From the NCBI GenBank assembly GCA_024235215.1, contig JACKMU010000003.1, forward strand, positions 186,001 through 250,000: a stretch of 64,000 nt of DNA, read 5' to 3'. The position numbers were made by a program, and so were the translations under genes. Positions within the stretch are counted from its first letter, which is position 1. Every line of letters begins with the position of its first letter. Shown one piece after another: positions 43,547 to 52,792 of this stretch. This stretch comes from Chromatiaceae bacterium. Lineage in GTDB: Bacteria > Pseudomonadota > Gammaproteobacteria > Chromatiales > Chromatiaceae. Below the pieces are notes generated by a model. The model saw only the letters and a program-made list of their open reading frames with translations, was not told the DNA's origin and did no database searches.

Positions 43547-44233
43547 ATGACACTCGAAGTCAGGCAGCTGGTCCACAGCTACCGCGAAGGCGGGCGCATC
43601 CATCCGGTCCTCACCGGATTGAATCTGCAGGTTCAGGAGGGTGAGTTCCTGGCGCTGCTGGGACGCAGTGGATCGGGAAAATCTACGTTGTTAAACCTGA
43701 TGGCGGGAATAGATCTTCCGGACAGTGGTGAGATTCTGATTCGGGGAAAGAATCTGACCCAGCTGTCGGAGCGCGAACGCACCCTGTTTCGACGCCAACA
43801 TATCGGATTCGTCTATCAGTTCTTCAACCTGATACCGACCCTGACCGCAGCCGAGAATATCGCGCTGCCGCTGGAGCTTAACGGGCATGCGGAGACAGAA
43901 ATCAGAAAGCGGGTGACGCAATTGTTGCAACAGGTGGAACTCGAGGATCGCGCTCAGGCCTTTCCAGACCGGCTCTCCGGTGGAGAACAGCAGCGTATTG
44001 CCATCGCCCGGGCGTTGGCTCACCGACCCGCGCTGATCCTGGCGGATGAACCGACCGGGAATCTGGATGCCATCACCGGTAGTAGCGTGCTGCAGCTGCT
44101 CACCCAACTGGTGCGCGGCGCGGGACAGACGCTGGTCATGGTTACCCACAGCCATGCAGTGACCAACGCCGCCAACCGGGTGGCCACACTGCAGCGGGGA
44201 GTGATCGAACACACCATACGGAGCGACGATTGA
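43547..44233 (+). CDS. ABC transporter ATP-binding protein (LolD/YbbA family)
   Basis: 228 residues: Walker A LGRSGSGKSTLLNLMAG, Q-loop FVYQFFNLIPTLTAAEN, signature LSGGEQQRIAIARAL, Walker B LILADEPTGNLD, and H-loop MVTHSH. The family powers MacB/LolE-type permeases that move lipoproteins or substrates between membranes by mechanotransmission. The stop overlaps the permease start (TTGA). Confidence 0.94.
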   Translation: MTLEVRQLVHSYREGGRIHPVLTGLNLQVQEGEFLALLGRSGSGKSTLLNLMAGIDLPDSGEILIRGKNLTQLSERERTLFRRQHIGFVYQFFNLIPTLTAAENIALPLELNGHAETEIRKRVTQLLQQVELEDRAQAFPDRLSGGEQQRIAIARALAHRPALILADEPTGNLDAITGSSVLQLLTQLVRGAGQTLVMVTHSHAVTNAANRVATLQRGVIEHTIRSDD

Positions 44234-46743
44234 ACCGTCTGCGCCTGAGCGGCTGGCGCCACCTCCTCCGGCACGGGTGGCAGAGTGCACTTTCGGTATG
44301 TGGCATTACGCTCGGCGTCGCAGTGGTCATGGCGGTGGATCTATCCAATCAGAGCGCCAATCGCGCCTTCGCCCTGGCGATGGAGCAAGTCACCGGACGC
44401 AGCAGCCACCATATCAGCCCGGCCGTCGGTGTGCTGGAGGAGAGTCTCTACCGGGATTTGCGAGTGCGGCATGGGATCCGCAGCAGCGCGCCGGTGATCG
44501 AAGGGCGGGTCAGGATCGCCGGTGAGCGGTTCACGCTGCTGGGCCTGGATCCAATCGCGGAGCAGCCGTTCCGGCCACTGCTGCCAACGCTGGGCGACGA
44601 TGCCATCCGGCAGCTGCTGGTCCGGCCGGATACACTGATATTGGCGCACTCCAGCGCGCAGAGACTGGGGATTGCGCCAAACCAGAAAATCAACGTCGAG
44701 GTGGCCGGCAGACCGTTCAATATGGAGGTGGTCGGCGTCGCCGGTGAAGCCGGCAACAACGCGATGGATGGTCTGGTGCTGGTGGACGTAGCGACTGCGC
44801 AACACCTGCTACGGCGCAAGGGGGAACTCGATCGCATCGACCTGATGCTGCAGCCCGATCAGGCAGCGACATTGGCGCAGCGGCTACCTCCCGGCGTACA
44901 GTTGGAGAGTACCGAACGACGCAATACTGCCACCGCGCAGATGAGCGCCGCGTTTCAGACCAATCTCTACGCAATGAGCCTGCTTGCGCTGCTGGTTGGC
45001 GGCTTTCTGATCTACAACGCCATGACCTTCTCGGTACTGCAGCGACGGCGTCTGCTGGGCCTGCTGCGGCTGCTTGGTGTGAGCCGGCGCGAGATCTTTC
45101 TGCAAGTGATGACGGAGGCGCTGTTGATCGGCATTACCGGCACGCTGTTGGGTATGCTCTGCGGCTATCTGCTGGGGGAGGGGCTGGTGGCGCTGGTTGC
45201 CCGCACCATCAACGATCTCTATTTCACCCTGCGAGTCACGGAGATCTCCGTCACCTCCGATGCGTTGCTTCGGGGGCTATCCCTCGGCATCACCGCAACC
45301 CTGGCCGCCGCCATGCTGCCGGCGCTCGAGGCGGCACGGGTCACGCCAATCGCGGCAAGCTTGCGTTCAGTGGTAGAGCAACGGGCACACCGGGCGCTGC
45401 CCTGGCTGGCTGTTACCGGCATTGCGCTGGCGGTTGTAGGCGTAATGCTGTTGGTGGTGCCTAGCCAGAGTCTGACGCTCGGATTCAGCGCATTGTTTCT
45501 TCTGATCGTGGGCTACAGCCTGCTGGTGCCCACCGCTGTGGTGGGAGTGGCGCATCTGCTGCGGCCAGCGCTCAGCCGCTGGGCAGGTTTCATCGGCCGA
45601 CTGGCGATACGCGGAATCACCGCCTCGCTCAGCCGAACCGGTCTGGCGGTTGCCGCGCTGACACTGGCGGTCGCCACCACGGTGGGCATGGGAGTGATGA
45701 TCGCCAGCTTCAGAAGCAGTGTCAGTGACTGGCTGCAGCAGACACTGCAGGGCGATCTCTACCTCTCCTCAAGCGCCCACTCCTCTCTGCGCGCCGGGAC
45801 ACCACTGCCACCGGCACTGATCGACGCGGTGCAACGACTGCCGGGGGTGAAGGAGGTCAGCCTCGGCCGCAGCATCCGCATTCAAGAGAAGCTCGGCCCG
45901 ATCAGGCTGCTCGCCCTGCAGATGGCCAGCGCCAGCTACCGCGGATTCGCGTTCAAGGGGGAAACGCTGCCGGCACTCTGGGAGCGGTTTCATCGCGGTG
46001 AACTGATCCTGGTCTCCGAGCCGTATGCCTACCGTCGCAACCTCCACCCGGGTGATCGTGTCACCCTTCCCGTGGCAGGCGGGAACCGTACCTTCACCGT
46101 TGGCGCACTCTTCTATGATTATGGTACGGACCCCGGCGTCGTGGTGGTCGCCATGCCCGTCTACCGTGAATACTGGCAGGATGATGCAGTCTCCACCATC
46201 GGGGTCTTTCTGCAGCGGGAGTATCCGATGGAACACGCATTGAGCGCGATCCGACAGCTGCTCGCAGCAGCGGACAGCGCAATAGAGGCAACGCCCAATC
46301 GGAGTATCATGGAGCATTCACTGGCACTGTTCGACCGTACCTTCACCATCACGCGGGTGCTGCGCCTGCTGGTCATTGCAGTCGCTTTCGTGGGCATCCT
46401 CAGCGCTTTTCTCGCACTGCAGCTGGAGCGTTCATTGGAGTATGCGATTCTGCGGGCGACCGGACTCACTCCCGCTGAGTTGCTCCGGCTGATCACGCTG
46501 CAGACCGGGATTCTCGGGCTGATGGCCGGCCTGCTGGCGCTGCCATTGGGATGGCTGATGGGCGAGGTGCTGATCGAGGTGATCAATCTGCGCTCATTCG
46601 GCTGGAGTCTGCAGAGCCAGCTACCTGCCGGGCTGTTGCTGGAAGCGATCCTGTTCTCACTTGCCGCAGCACTGCTGGCGGGTATCTACCCCGGCGTGCG
46701 CCTGGCCAGGTCGACGCCAGCCGCAGCCATGCGCGCCGAGTAA
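44230..46743 (+). CDS. FtsX/YbbP-type ABC transporter permease with two FtsX domains
   Basis: 837 residues. A membrane helix near residues 12-35 and a periplasmic domain are followed by an FtsX block (MSLLALLVGGFLIYNAMTFSVLQRR, about residue 245 on), internal helices around residues 385-440, a second periplasmic region, and a second FtsX block near the end (LAIRGITAS..., then YAILRATGLTPAELLRLI). Length and layout match YbbP. Starts TTG at 44230, coupled to the ATPase gene. With the AttH-like lipoprotein next door, the set resembles the AttEFGH-type arrangement, though here both permease halves are fused. Confidence 0.9.
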   Translation: MNRLRLSGWRHLLRHGWQSALSVCGITLGVAVVMAVDLSNQSANRAFALAMEQVTGRSSHHISPAVGVLEESLYRDLRVRHGIRSSAPVIEGRVRIAGERFTLLGLDPIAEQPFRPLLPTLGDDAIRQLLVRPDTLILAHSSAQRLGIAPNQKINVEVAGRPFNMEVVGVAGEAGNNAMDGLVLVDVATAQHLLRRKGELDRIDLMLQPDQAATLAQRLPPGVQLESTERRNTATAQMSAAFQTNLYAMSLLALLVGGFLIYNAMTFSVLQRRRLLGLLRLLGVSRREIFLQVMTEALLIGITGTLLGMLCGYLLGEGLVALVARTINDLYFTLRVTEISVTSDALLRGLSLGITATLAAAMLPALEAARVTPIAASLRSVVEQRAHRALPWLAVTGIALAVVGVMLLVVPSQSLTLGFSALFLLIVGYSLLVPTAVVGVAHLLRPALSRWAGFIGRLAIRGITASLSRTGLAVAALTLAVATTVGMGVMIASFRSSVSDWLQQTLQGDLYLSSSAHSSLRAGTPLPPALIDAVQRLPGVKEVSLGRSIRIQEKLGPIRLLALQMASASYRGFAFKGETLPALWERFHRGELILVSEPYAYRRNLHPGDRVTLPVAGGNRTFTVGALFYDYGTDPGVVVVAMPVYREYWQDDAVSTIGVFLQREYPMEHALSAIRQLLAAADSAIEATPNRSIMEHSLALFDRTFTITRVLRLLVIAVAFVGILSAFLALQLERSLEYAILRATGLTPAELLRLITLQTGILGLMAGLLALPLGWLMGEVLIEVINLRSFGWSLQSQLPAGLLLEAILFSLAAALLAGIYPGVRLARSTPAAAMRAE

Positions 46744-46749
46744 CCGGGA

Positions 46750-47850
46750 ATGCGCCAGATCTGGATCGTGCTGCTGCTATGCACCGGATGCACGCCGGCA
46801 CCGCAGACACAGATGCCGGAACGAGCCCCTGGCGTGCCGGGAGCCTGGTCGCAGGAGGGCTTTCAAAAAGCCGACCGGCCACGCCCTTTTCACTTCCCCG
46901 AAGATCATGCTCCCCATCAGGGATACCGTACCGAGTGGTGGTACCTGACCGGCAATCTTCATACCCAGACGCAACGCCGATTCGGTTACCAGATCACCCT
47001 GTTCCGCATCGCACTCACACCGCAGGAGCCGGAGCGCGTTACATCGCTCTGGCGGACCAGCCACATCTGGATGGCCCATCTGGCGCTGAGTGATGTGCAG
47101 CGCGGAGAACACCATCATCAGGAACGCTTCGCCCGCGAAGCGATCGGTCTGGCAGGCGCCGAACGCGATCCGCTACGCCTCTGGCTGGAGGATTGGCAAC
47201 TCCTGTACAACGATACCGAATCGACTTGGCGAGTAAGTGCGGCAACCGCAGGCTTTGCTCTGGAACTGGAGCTCGAGCCACTGCGCAAACCGACGCTGCA
47301 GGGTGAGTCGGGACTCAGCCGCAAGGGAAGTGAAACGGGAAACGCCTCCTACTACTACTCGATCACACGGCTGACCACACGTGGCGACCTGCGCATCGGT
47401 GCAGAGAATATCCAGGTTACCGGGCTCTCCTGGCTGGACCGGGAGTGGAGCACCAGTGCACTCGGGAAAAACCTGGCCGGCTGGGACTGGTTCTCACTGC
47501 AGCTGAACGACGGCAGTGACCTGATGTTCTACCGGCTGCGCGAAAAGTCTGGCGTTTCCTCAGTGTACAGTGCGGGCAGCCTGGCACGGCCCGACACGCA
47601 ACCGGTCACACTGAAGCATGACGATGTCGAGTGCACACCGCTGCGCTGGTGGAAGAGCGGCAAGGGTGCACGTTATCCGGTAGCATGGACGCTCTATATC
47701 AAACCGCTGCAACTTCGACTGGTGGTGGAGGCGCTACTCGACGACCAGGAGATGGATCTCAGCGTACGTTACTGGGAGGGAGCTGTTCGCGTGCACGACG
47801 AGGGACAAAACGAACTCGGCGCCGGCTATCTGGAGATGACCGGCTATTGA
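46750..47850 (+). CDS. AttH/CrtC-like lipocalin-type lipoprotein
   Basis: 366 residues. A lipobox (LLLCTGCTP) gives a likely lipoprotein. HQGYRTEWWYLTGNLHTQ, FGYQITLFRIAL, MAHLALSD, ASYYYSITRL and LSWLDREWSTSAL are the family signature shared with AttH and hydroxyneurosporene-synthase-like proteins; the fold is a double lipocalin barrel that binds a hydrophobic ligand. It starts 6 bp after the permease stop, so it is probably the substrate-handling partner of the YbbA/YbbP transporter. Ligand unknown. Confidence 0.9.
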   Translation: MRQIWIVLLLCTGCTPAPQTQMPERAPGVPGAWSQEGFQKADRPRPFHFPEDHAPHQGYRTEWWYLTGNLHTQTQRRFGYQITLFRIALTPQEPERVTSLWRTSHIWMAHLALSDVQRGEHHHQERFAREAIGLAGAERDPLRLWLEDWQLLYNDTESTWRVSAATAGFALELELEPLRKPTLQGESGLSRKGSETGNASYYYSITRLTTRGDLRIGAENIQVTGLSWLDREWSTSALGKNLAGWDWFSLQLNDGSDLMFYRLREKSGVSSVYSAGSLARPDTQPVTLKHDDVECTPLRWWKSGKGARYPVAWTLYIKPLQLRLVVEALLDDQEMDLSVRYWEGAVRVHDEGQNELGAGYLEMTGY

Positions 47851-47892
47851 ACTTCTGCCCGGCTACGCTCAACTCGGGACAGTATACCGGCG

Positions 47893-48582
47893 ATGAAACA
47901 ACTCCGACTGTTGACATTCGACCTGGACGATACGCTCTGGGACAGCCGCCCGGTGCTGCTCGCGGCAGAGGCATCGCTGTTCGACTGGCTGGCACACCAC
48001 TATCCACGCTTCTTAGACCATTTCACCGTGGAGAGCCTGCGTGAACTGCGTATGCAACTTGCCCGCGACCATTCGGAACTTCGCTATCACATGACCGCGC
48101 TGCGCAAACGTTCACTGCAGATCGCCGCCGGGATCGCCGGATATGACGACAGCCTGGTGGAGCCGGCATTCGCCTGGTTCCTGGAAGCACGCCACCGGAT
48201 TACACCATACCGGGATGTGGTGCCGGCACTGCACAAACTGCGCGCAGCCGGCTATCTGATCGGGAGTCTCACCAACGGCAATGCCGATGTCAATCGACTG
48301 GGGCTCGGCGCACTCTTCCACCTCTCGGTGTCCGCGGAATCCACTGGCTGCGCCAAACCCGATCCGGTCATATTCGAACATGCCTGCCGGTCGGCCGGGG
48401 TAGAGATGAGCGAGATGGCGCATATCGGCGATGAACCGGAAACCGATGTAGCTGGTGCGCTGGCAGCTGGCGGCACCGCCATCTGGATGAACCGGAATGC
48501 CAGACCCCCCACCGTCTCGCTGGCCGCACATGCCACCGTACGGGATATGACCGAACTGCTGGAGTTGTTAAAGGTGGTATAG
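47893..48582 (+). CDS. HAD superfamily hydrolase (YigB-like phosphatase)
   Basis: 229 residues. Motif I FDLDDTLWD, a helical cap, motif II SLTNGNAD, motif III with Lys in STGCAKPDPVIF, and motif IV IGDEPETDVAGALAAG. This is the FMN phosphatase YigB-like branch (C1 cap). 42 bp downstream of the AttH-like gene, probably the last gene of that operon; a structured intergenic element follows. Confidence 0.92.
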   Translation: MKQLRLLTFDLDDTLWDSRPVLLAAEASLFDWLAHHYPRFLDHFTVESLRELRMQLARDHSELRYHMTALRKRSLQIAAGIAGYDDSLVEPAFAWFLEARHRITPYRDVVPALHKLRAAGYLIGSLTNGNADVNRLGLGALFHLSVSAESTGCAKPDPVIFEHACRSAGVEMSEMAHIGDEPETDVAGALAAGGTAIWMNRNARPPTVSLAAHATVRDMTELLELLKVV

Positions 48583-49340
48583 TGCGGCGAAGAGTCGCTG
48601 CAGTCGATTCTGATTGTGACTGGAATCCCCCGAATGTCTGCAGCTGCCACCAAAATGTAAAACCCCGCCAGGCAAAACCTGACGGGGTGCGTATTGGTGC
48701 CTCCATGTGCTGGGACCCGGGAGGCGACAGGTTAACTTAGTCAGTTCAGCAAAAAATGAACCAGCTACAGGAGATTAACACCTTAGTTGATTTGGCTGAC
48801 CCAGCGGTACCTGCATTTGTAAACTGATAAACAATTGGGTGTATCTGATCCAGCAGATACTCAATCTTCTATTTATAAAGTCACAATACTACCTTAAAAA
48901 TATTACAGGATTATTTCAGTCACGATAAAAATGAGAAAACCCCCGTCCAACTGTGAAGCAGGTACGAATGGTTTCTGATTGCATTGGTCGAGTGACCAAA
49001 ATGCCTGCCTGTATGACAGTTGTTTTCAGGCTAAACCAAAATAGTTGTTCGCCGATTGTACGAGTGTAATAGAATCAGCCACCGGCTGATAGGTACCGTT
49101 TCAACCAGTCGGACATGACTTATCCACCACGACAGGCTGTGGTGATGAGGAGCGCGGGCAGCACATCGTCCATGCCGGTTAGACAGAGTTCAGTTCCGCT
49201 GCGGTTGGGACTGTATGCCATCAGCTACTCTCCAACTGATTATCGGAACAACCGATGTATTCGAGTACCACTTATTGCAAAGTTGATCAGATCTTTTCCA
49301 CAAACGCTGTCGACCCGGTAAGACCGAAATAGGTAGGCAA
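48583..49340. other. 758-bp intergenic region before pit, with structured element
   Basis: No supportable gene. The first ~150 bp hold two hairpins (entry at 48662). The rest is AT-rich, with no motif I recognise. A possible promoter, TTGTTC at 49046 followed after 16 bp by TAATAG, is weak. An AATAGGTAGG stretch precedes the ATG of the phosphate permease at 49341. Confidence 0.4.
48662..48725 (+). ncRNA. Structured element of unknown nature (two hairpins)
   Basis: Hairpin 1 at 48662-48688: ACCCCG + CAGG pairing with CCTG + CGGGGT around the loop CAAAA, with one C/A mismatch (about 10 bp). Hairpin 2: GCCTCC at 48699-48704 with GGAGGC at 48720-48725, enclosing GGGACCC-type self-pairing. No T run follows either, so a plain terminator is not convincing. 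It could be a small RNA or the 3' UTR of the HAD gene. Confidence 0.3.
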
Positions 49341-50606
49341 ATGCAGATCATCGCCCAGAACAGCAGTGCGCTTCTGTTTCTTGCCCTGGCTTTCGGTCTT
49401 TATCTGACCTGGGGAATAGGCGCCAATGATGTGGCCAACACGATGGGCACAGCAGTCGGCTCGGGTTCGATTACCGTAAAACAGGCGATCGTCATCGCCG
49501 GTGTGATGGAGTTTGCCGGTGCCTATCTGGCCGGCGGCGGCGTCACCTCCACGATCTCCAGGGAGATTGTCGACAACAGCCTGTTTCAGCCGGTGCCGGA
49601 ACTGCTGGTGCTGGGTATGTTGGCGGCGTTGCTGGCGGCGGCCATCTGGCTCATGATCGCATCGTTACAGGGCTGGCCGGTGTCGACCACCCACACGGTA
49701 GTCGGCGCCGTCGTGGGAATTGGAGTGACCGCGCTTGATGCCGAAGCCGTGCACTGGAACACACTGGGGGAGATCGTTGCCAGCTGGTTCATCTCACCGT
49801 TATTGGGGGGAATGATCGCACTGCTGTTGATGATGAGTATTTACCGCTTGATCCTCAATGCCGAAGATCCGGTTACTCAGGTCAAGCGGTGGGGTCCGGC
49901 ATACGCTTTTCTGGTGGGGTGGATCGTGGCCCTGGTGACGCTGACCAAGGGACTGAGCCACGTCGGACTGCACCTGACCACGCTGGCGAGCAATCTCCTG
50001 GCGGTGCTGTTCGGTGTACTGCTCGCAATCATCGGCAAGCAGATGATGCGTCGCGTCGAGATCCATGCCCGCAAAGAGAAGGATTTCCGTTATCTCAGCG
50101 TAGAAAGGCTGTTCATCCCGATGATGATCTTCACCAGCGCCGCGATGGCTTTCGCGCATGGCTCCAATGACGTGGCCAACGGTATAGGTCCGATGGCTGC
50201 GGTGATCAATCTGATCAACAGCGGCGGTGAGGTGGCTGCCAAATCACCGGTGGCTCCTTGGATGCTATTCATCGGCGGTATCGGCATTGTGGTCGGGCTG
50301 GCAACCTACGGTTACCGGGTGATACAGACCATCGGTACCAGAATTACCCAATTGACACCGACCAAAGCTTATGCGGCCACGCTTGCGGCTGCTTCGGTGG
50401 TCGTGCTCGCGTCCGGATTCGGACTGCCAGTCTCCACCACGCATATCGTGGTAGGCGCGGTGCTGGGGGTGGGTATTGCGCGCGGTATTGGTGCCATCAA
50501 CATGAAAACGGTCGGCGGCGTGCTCCTGTCTTGGTTCGTCACTGTCCCGGCAGGTGCACTTCTGGCCGCGCTGCTCTATCTGTTGCTGAAAGGCATCTTT
50601 TTGTAA
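49341..50606 (+). CDS. Inorganic phosphate permease of the PiT family
   Basis: 421 residues, about ten membrane helices. The two inverted-repeat signatures GIGANDVANTMGTAVGSG near the N-terminus and AHGSNDVANGIGPMAAV in the second half are diagnostic; VSTTHTVVGAVVG and VSTTHIVVGAVLG are the paired helix ends. Transports phosphate (or metal phosphate) with protons or sodium. The DUF47 companion (PhoU-like) that often accompanies pit genes is absent here. Confidence 0.94.
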   Translation: MQIIAQNSSALLFLALAFGLYLTWGIGANDVANTMGTAVGSGSITVKQAIVIAGVMEFAGAYLAGGGVTSTISREIVDNSLFQPVPELLVLGMLAALLAAAIWLMIASLQGWPVSTTHTVVGAVVGIGVTALDAEAVHWNTLGEIVASWFISPLLGGMIALLLMMSIYRLILNAEDPVTQVKRWGPAYAFLVGWIVALVTLTKGLSHVGLHLTTLASNLLAVLFGVLLAIIGKQMMRRVEIHARKEKDFRYLSVERLFIPMMIFTSAAMAFAHGSNDVANGIGPMAAVINLINSGGEVAAKSPVAPWMLFIGGIGIVVGLATYGYRVIQTIGTRITQLTPTKAYAATLAAASVVVLASGFGLPVSTTHIVVGAVLGVGIARGIGAINMKTVGGVLLSWFVTVPAGALLAALLYLLLKGIFL

Positions 50607-50698
50607 GTCCTCACCCGCTGCACCAAGCAGGGAACGTGATTGTTCAGAAGAGTGCAGCGACCGACACCGACATAAGCTGACCGATCAGACGGAGACCG

Positions 50699-51151
50699 AT
50701 GCTATTGAATTTCCGATTACATCCACGCCTGAAAGAGGATAGTCATCCGCTTGGGTGGCTGGACCGGAGTTATCTGCTGCTATCGCGGAACGCTCTGTTT
50801 CCCTGGTTCATCCTGGTGCCTGAGACAAAGGAGACTGAATTCCACGAGCTGGAGCCGATCGTCCAGGCAGAGCTGCTTGATCAGATAAACCTGCTCGCCC
50901 GCTTTGTCGCAACGGAATATCCCATCGATAAGATGAACATCGGTATGATCGGAAATATCGTCTCTCAGCTGCATGTCCACCTGGTAGGCAGAAATCATCG
51001 GGACAGTTGCTGGCCGGGAGTGGTCTGGGGCTATGACGGTTTCAAGCCGTACCCACCCGATGAGGTTGAAAGGACCGTGGACAGGCTGATAGCAGCCATA
51101 CCCGGACGTTTCCGGGCCTGGCGGGCCGAAGCAACCATCAGGCAGAAGTGA
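50699..51151 (+). CDS. HIT domain family protein
   Basis: 150 residues of a histidine-triad fold protein. NALFPWFILVPE and QLHVHLVGRNHRDSCWPG hold the active-site segment; of the usual H-x-H-x-H, the third His is Val, as in several gammaproteobacterial HIT relatives, and WPGVVWG is their signature. Family enzymes hydrolyse or transfer nucleotide phosphates (e.g. galactose uridylyltransferase and Fhit types). 92 bp after pit. Substrate unknown. Confidence 0.85.
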   Translation: MLLNFRLHPRLKEDSHPLGWLDRSYLLLSRNALFPWFILVPETKETEFHELEPIVQAELLDQINLLARFVATEYPIDKMNIGMIGNIVSQLHVHLVGRNHRDSCWPGVVWGYDGFKPYPPDEVERTVDRLIAAIPGRFRAWRAEATIRQK

Positions 51152-51321
51152 CTCCTGTGGAGCAGAAGTCGCGGGGATTCCGTGACAGAGACCCGTCGCA
51201 TCTGAATCCTGGTACAGTCCACGATCGACACGGGTCTGTCATGTTGACAAAAATCGGGTGGACCCATCGCACTGTACACGCGAGAGTGAGCAGCATTTAC
51301 TAATCATCAACAGCTACTGAG

Positions 51322-52227
51322 ATGGGTATCATCAATCTGGCACTGCTGCTCGTACTCTCTGCGATCTGGGGAGGCTCGTTTCTGTTCATGCGTGTTGCGG
51401 CTCCGGTGCTCGGCCCAGCCCTGCTGACAGAGGGGCGCGTAGCTTCCGCCGCACTCTTCCTTGCTGGACTGGCGCTGTTGCTGGGTAAAACGCTGCAGAT
51501 CGGACGCTATTGGCGCCACTATCTCGTTCTCGGACTGTTCAACTCCGCACTGCCGTTTCTGCTGTTTGGTTTGGCAGCGCAGTCTCTCACAGCATCGTTG
51601 CTATCGATACTCAACGCAACCACTCCGGTCTGGGGTGCGCTGATCGGCGCGTTATGGACCCGCCAGCCACTGCCGATCAGATCGATCTCAGGTCTGACAC
51701 TGGGTATCGCGGGTGTCGCACTACTGGTCGGCTATGACCCCATGACCAGAGACGCCGGTACAGGATGGGCGGTGCCGGCAGCACTGGGCGCTTCCTTCTG
51801 CTATGGTATTGCCAGCCAGTACGCCAAGCAGGCGAAATCGAACGGACCTTTCGCCAACGCCCATGGCAGCATGTGGGCAGCAACACTGCTGATTGCACCC
51901 GTGCTCCCGCTGTTTCCGGCGAATCAACCACCCTCCTCCAGCGTGCTTCTCCCCGTGATTGCACTTGGTGTACTCTGCAGCGGCATTGCCTACCTGATCT
52001 ATTTTCGGTTGATTGAGCAGATAGGCGCAACTTCGGCGCTGACTGTCACCTTTCTGATTCCGCTGTTTGGCGTGCTGTGGGGGGTGCTGTTTCTACATGA
52101 ACAGATCGGCTGGCACACCATCGCCGGATCACTGATCGTACTTTTGGGCACCGCACTGGTTACCGGCTTCTCCCCGGCCAGACGCTTCCCGGCTCGGTCT
52201 GCAGAGCAGTCGCTCAGAATGGATTAA
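51322..52227 (+). CDS. EamA/DMT family drug or metabolite exporter
   Basis: 301 residues with ten predicted helices in two EamA repeats. LSAIWGGSFLFMRVAAPVLGP and LLSILNATTPVWGALIGALW (first repeat) and TVTFLIPLFGVLWGVLFLHEQIGW (second repeat, P-x-x-x-x-x-x-x-E motif) are characteristic. The ATG at 51322 gives a full first helix. Substrate not predictable. Followed by the sulfur globule gene after 162 bp with a separate promoter. Confidence 0.9.
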   Translation: MGIINLALLLVLSAIWGGSFLFMRVAAPVLGPALLTEGRVASAALFLAGLALLLGKTLQIGRYWRHYLVLGLFNSALPFLLFGLAAQSLTASLLSILNATTPVWGALIGALWTRQPLPIRSISGLTLGIAGVALLVGYDPMTRDAGTGWAVPAALGASFCYGIASQYAKQAKSNGPFANAHGSMWAATLLIAPVLPLFPANQPPSSSVLLPVIALGVLCSGIAYLIYFRLIEQIGATSALTVTFLIPLFGVLWGVLFLHEQIGWHTIAGSLIVLLGTALVTGFSPARRFPARSAEQSLRMD

Positions 52228-52310
52228 TTCGGACAGATGACAAATCCGCATGGCGCAGCAGACACGGATTGATTCAGCACTTCCTCAGTAGAAAAGAAAC
52301 AGATTCTGAT

Positions 52311-52316
52311 TATAAT
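52311..52316 (+). promoter_or_regulatory. Candidate -10 element of the sulfur globule gene
   Basis: TATAAT, full consensus, 73 bp before the ATG at 52390, in an AT-rich stretch. A -35 hexamer at the right distance is not obvious, so the promoter may depend on an activator. Weak evidence. Confidence 0.35.
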
Positions 52317-52389
52317 AAAATTTACCCGGTATCTGATCGGGAAATTCGAAACTCGATAGGTTGGAACCTTGACGAGAAGGGGTATTGAA

Positions 52390-52710
52390 ATGAAAAAACT
52401 TGCGAAGTCTTTCGCCGGGGCTTTCGTTCTCGGCGTTCTCTCACTGTTGGCAACGTCGGCTAACGCCTGGTGGGGTGGATGGAATGACGGCTATTACGGC
52501 CCTTGGGGCGGCGGTCCCTGGTATGGTGGTGGCTATCCCTACTGGGGCGGTTACGGTTACCCCTACGGCGGCTGGGGCGCTCCATATGGTGGCTGGGGCT
52601 ACCCCTACGGCGGTTGGGGAGGCTATCCTTACGGTGGTTGGGGCTACCCAGGCTGGGGAGTTCCCACTGTGGTAGCACCGCAGGCGCCTGCCCGTAAAGC
52701 TGAGAAATAG
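52390..52710 (+). CDS. Sulfur globule-like protein (Gly/Tyr/Trp-rich, exported)
   Basis: 106 residues. A signal peptide (FAGAFVLGVLSLLATSANA) leads a mature part made almost only of Gly, Tyr, Trp and Pro in repeats such as YPYGGWG and PYWGGYGY (about residues 28-92), then a short VVAPQAPARKAEK end. This matches the sulfur globule coat proteins of purple sulfur and related bacteria, which line intracellular sulfur droplets in the periplasm. The start is chosen at the lysine-rich MKKLAK, with AAGGGG 10 nt upstream, over a longer frame from 52369. A very strong terminator follows, as expected for an abundant structural protein. Confidence 0.85.
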   Translation: MKKLAKSFAGAFVLGVLSLLATSANAWWGGWNDGYYGPWGGGPWYGGGYPYWGGYGYPYGGWGAPYGGWGYPYGGWGGYPYGGWGYPGWGVPTVVAPQAPARKAEK

Positions 52711-52722
52711 GGCTTACTCACC

Positions 52723-52758
52723 GCGGCGTCGGCGGCAAGGGCCGACGCCGCATTTTTT
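52723..52758 (+). terminator. Strong intrinsic terminator of the sulfur globule gene
   Basis: 11-bp perfect stem GCGGCGTCGGC (52723-52733) / GCCGACGCCGC (52741-52751), 7-nt loop, then ATTTTTT. It lies between the sulfur globule gene and the converging TPR gene. Confidence 0.93.
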
Positions 52759-52792
52759 ATCGTTGCAGTAGATGCATTCCGGCCAAAAACCC

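Noticed and set aside
48583..49340. Possible tRNA or known small RNA genes in long intergenic regions
   Set aside because: No T-loop or acceptor pattern and no known small RNA could be recognised; the same holds for 16840-18062 and 32052-32545.
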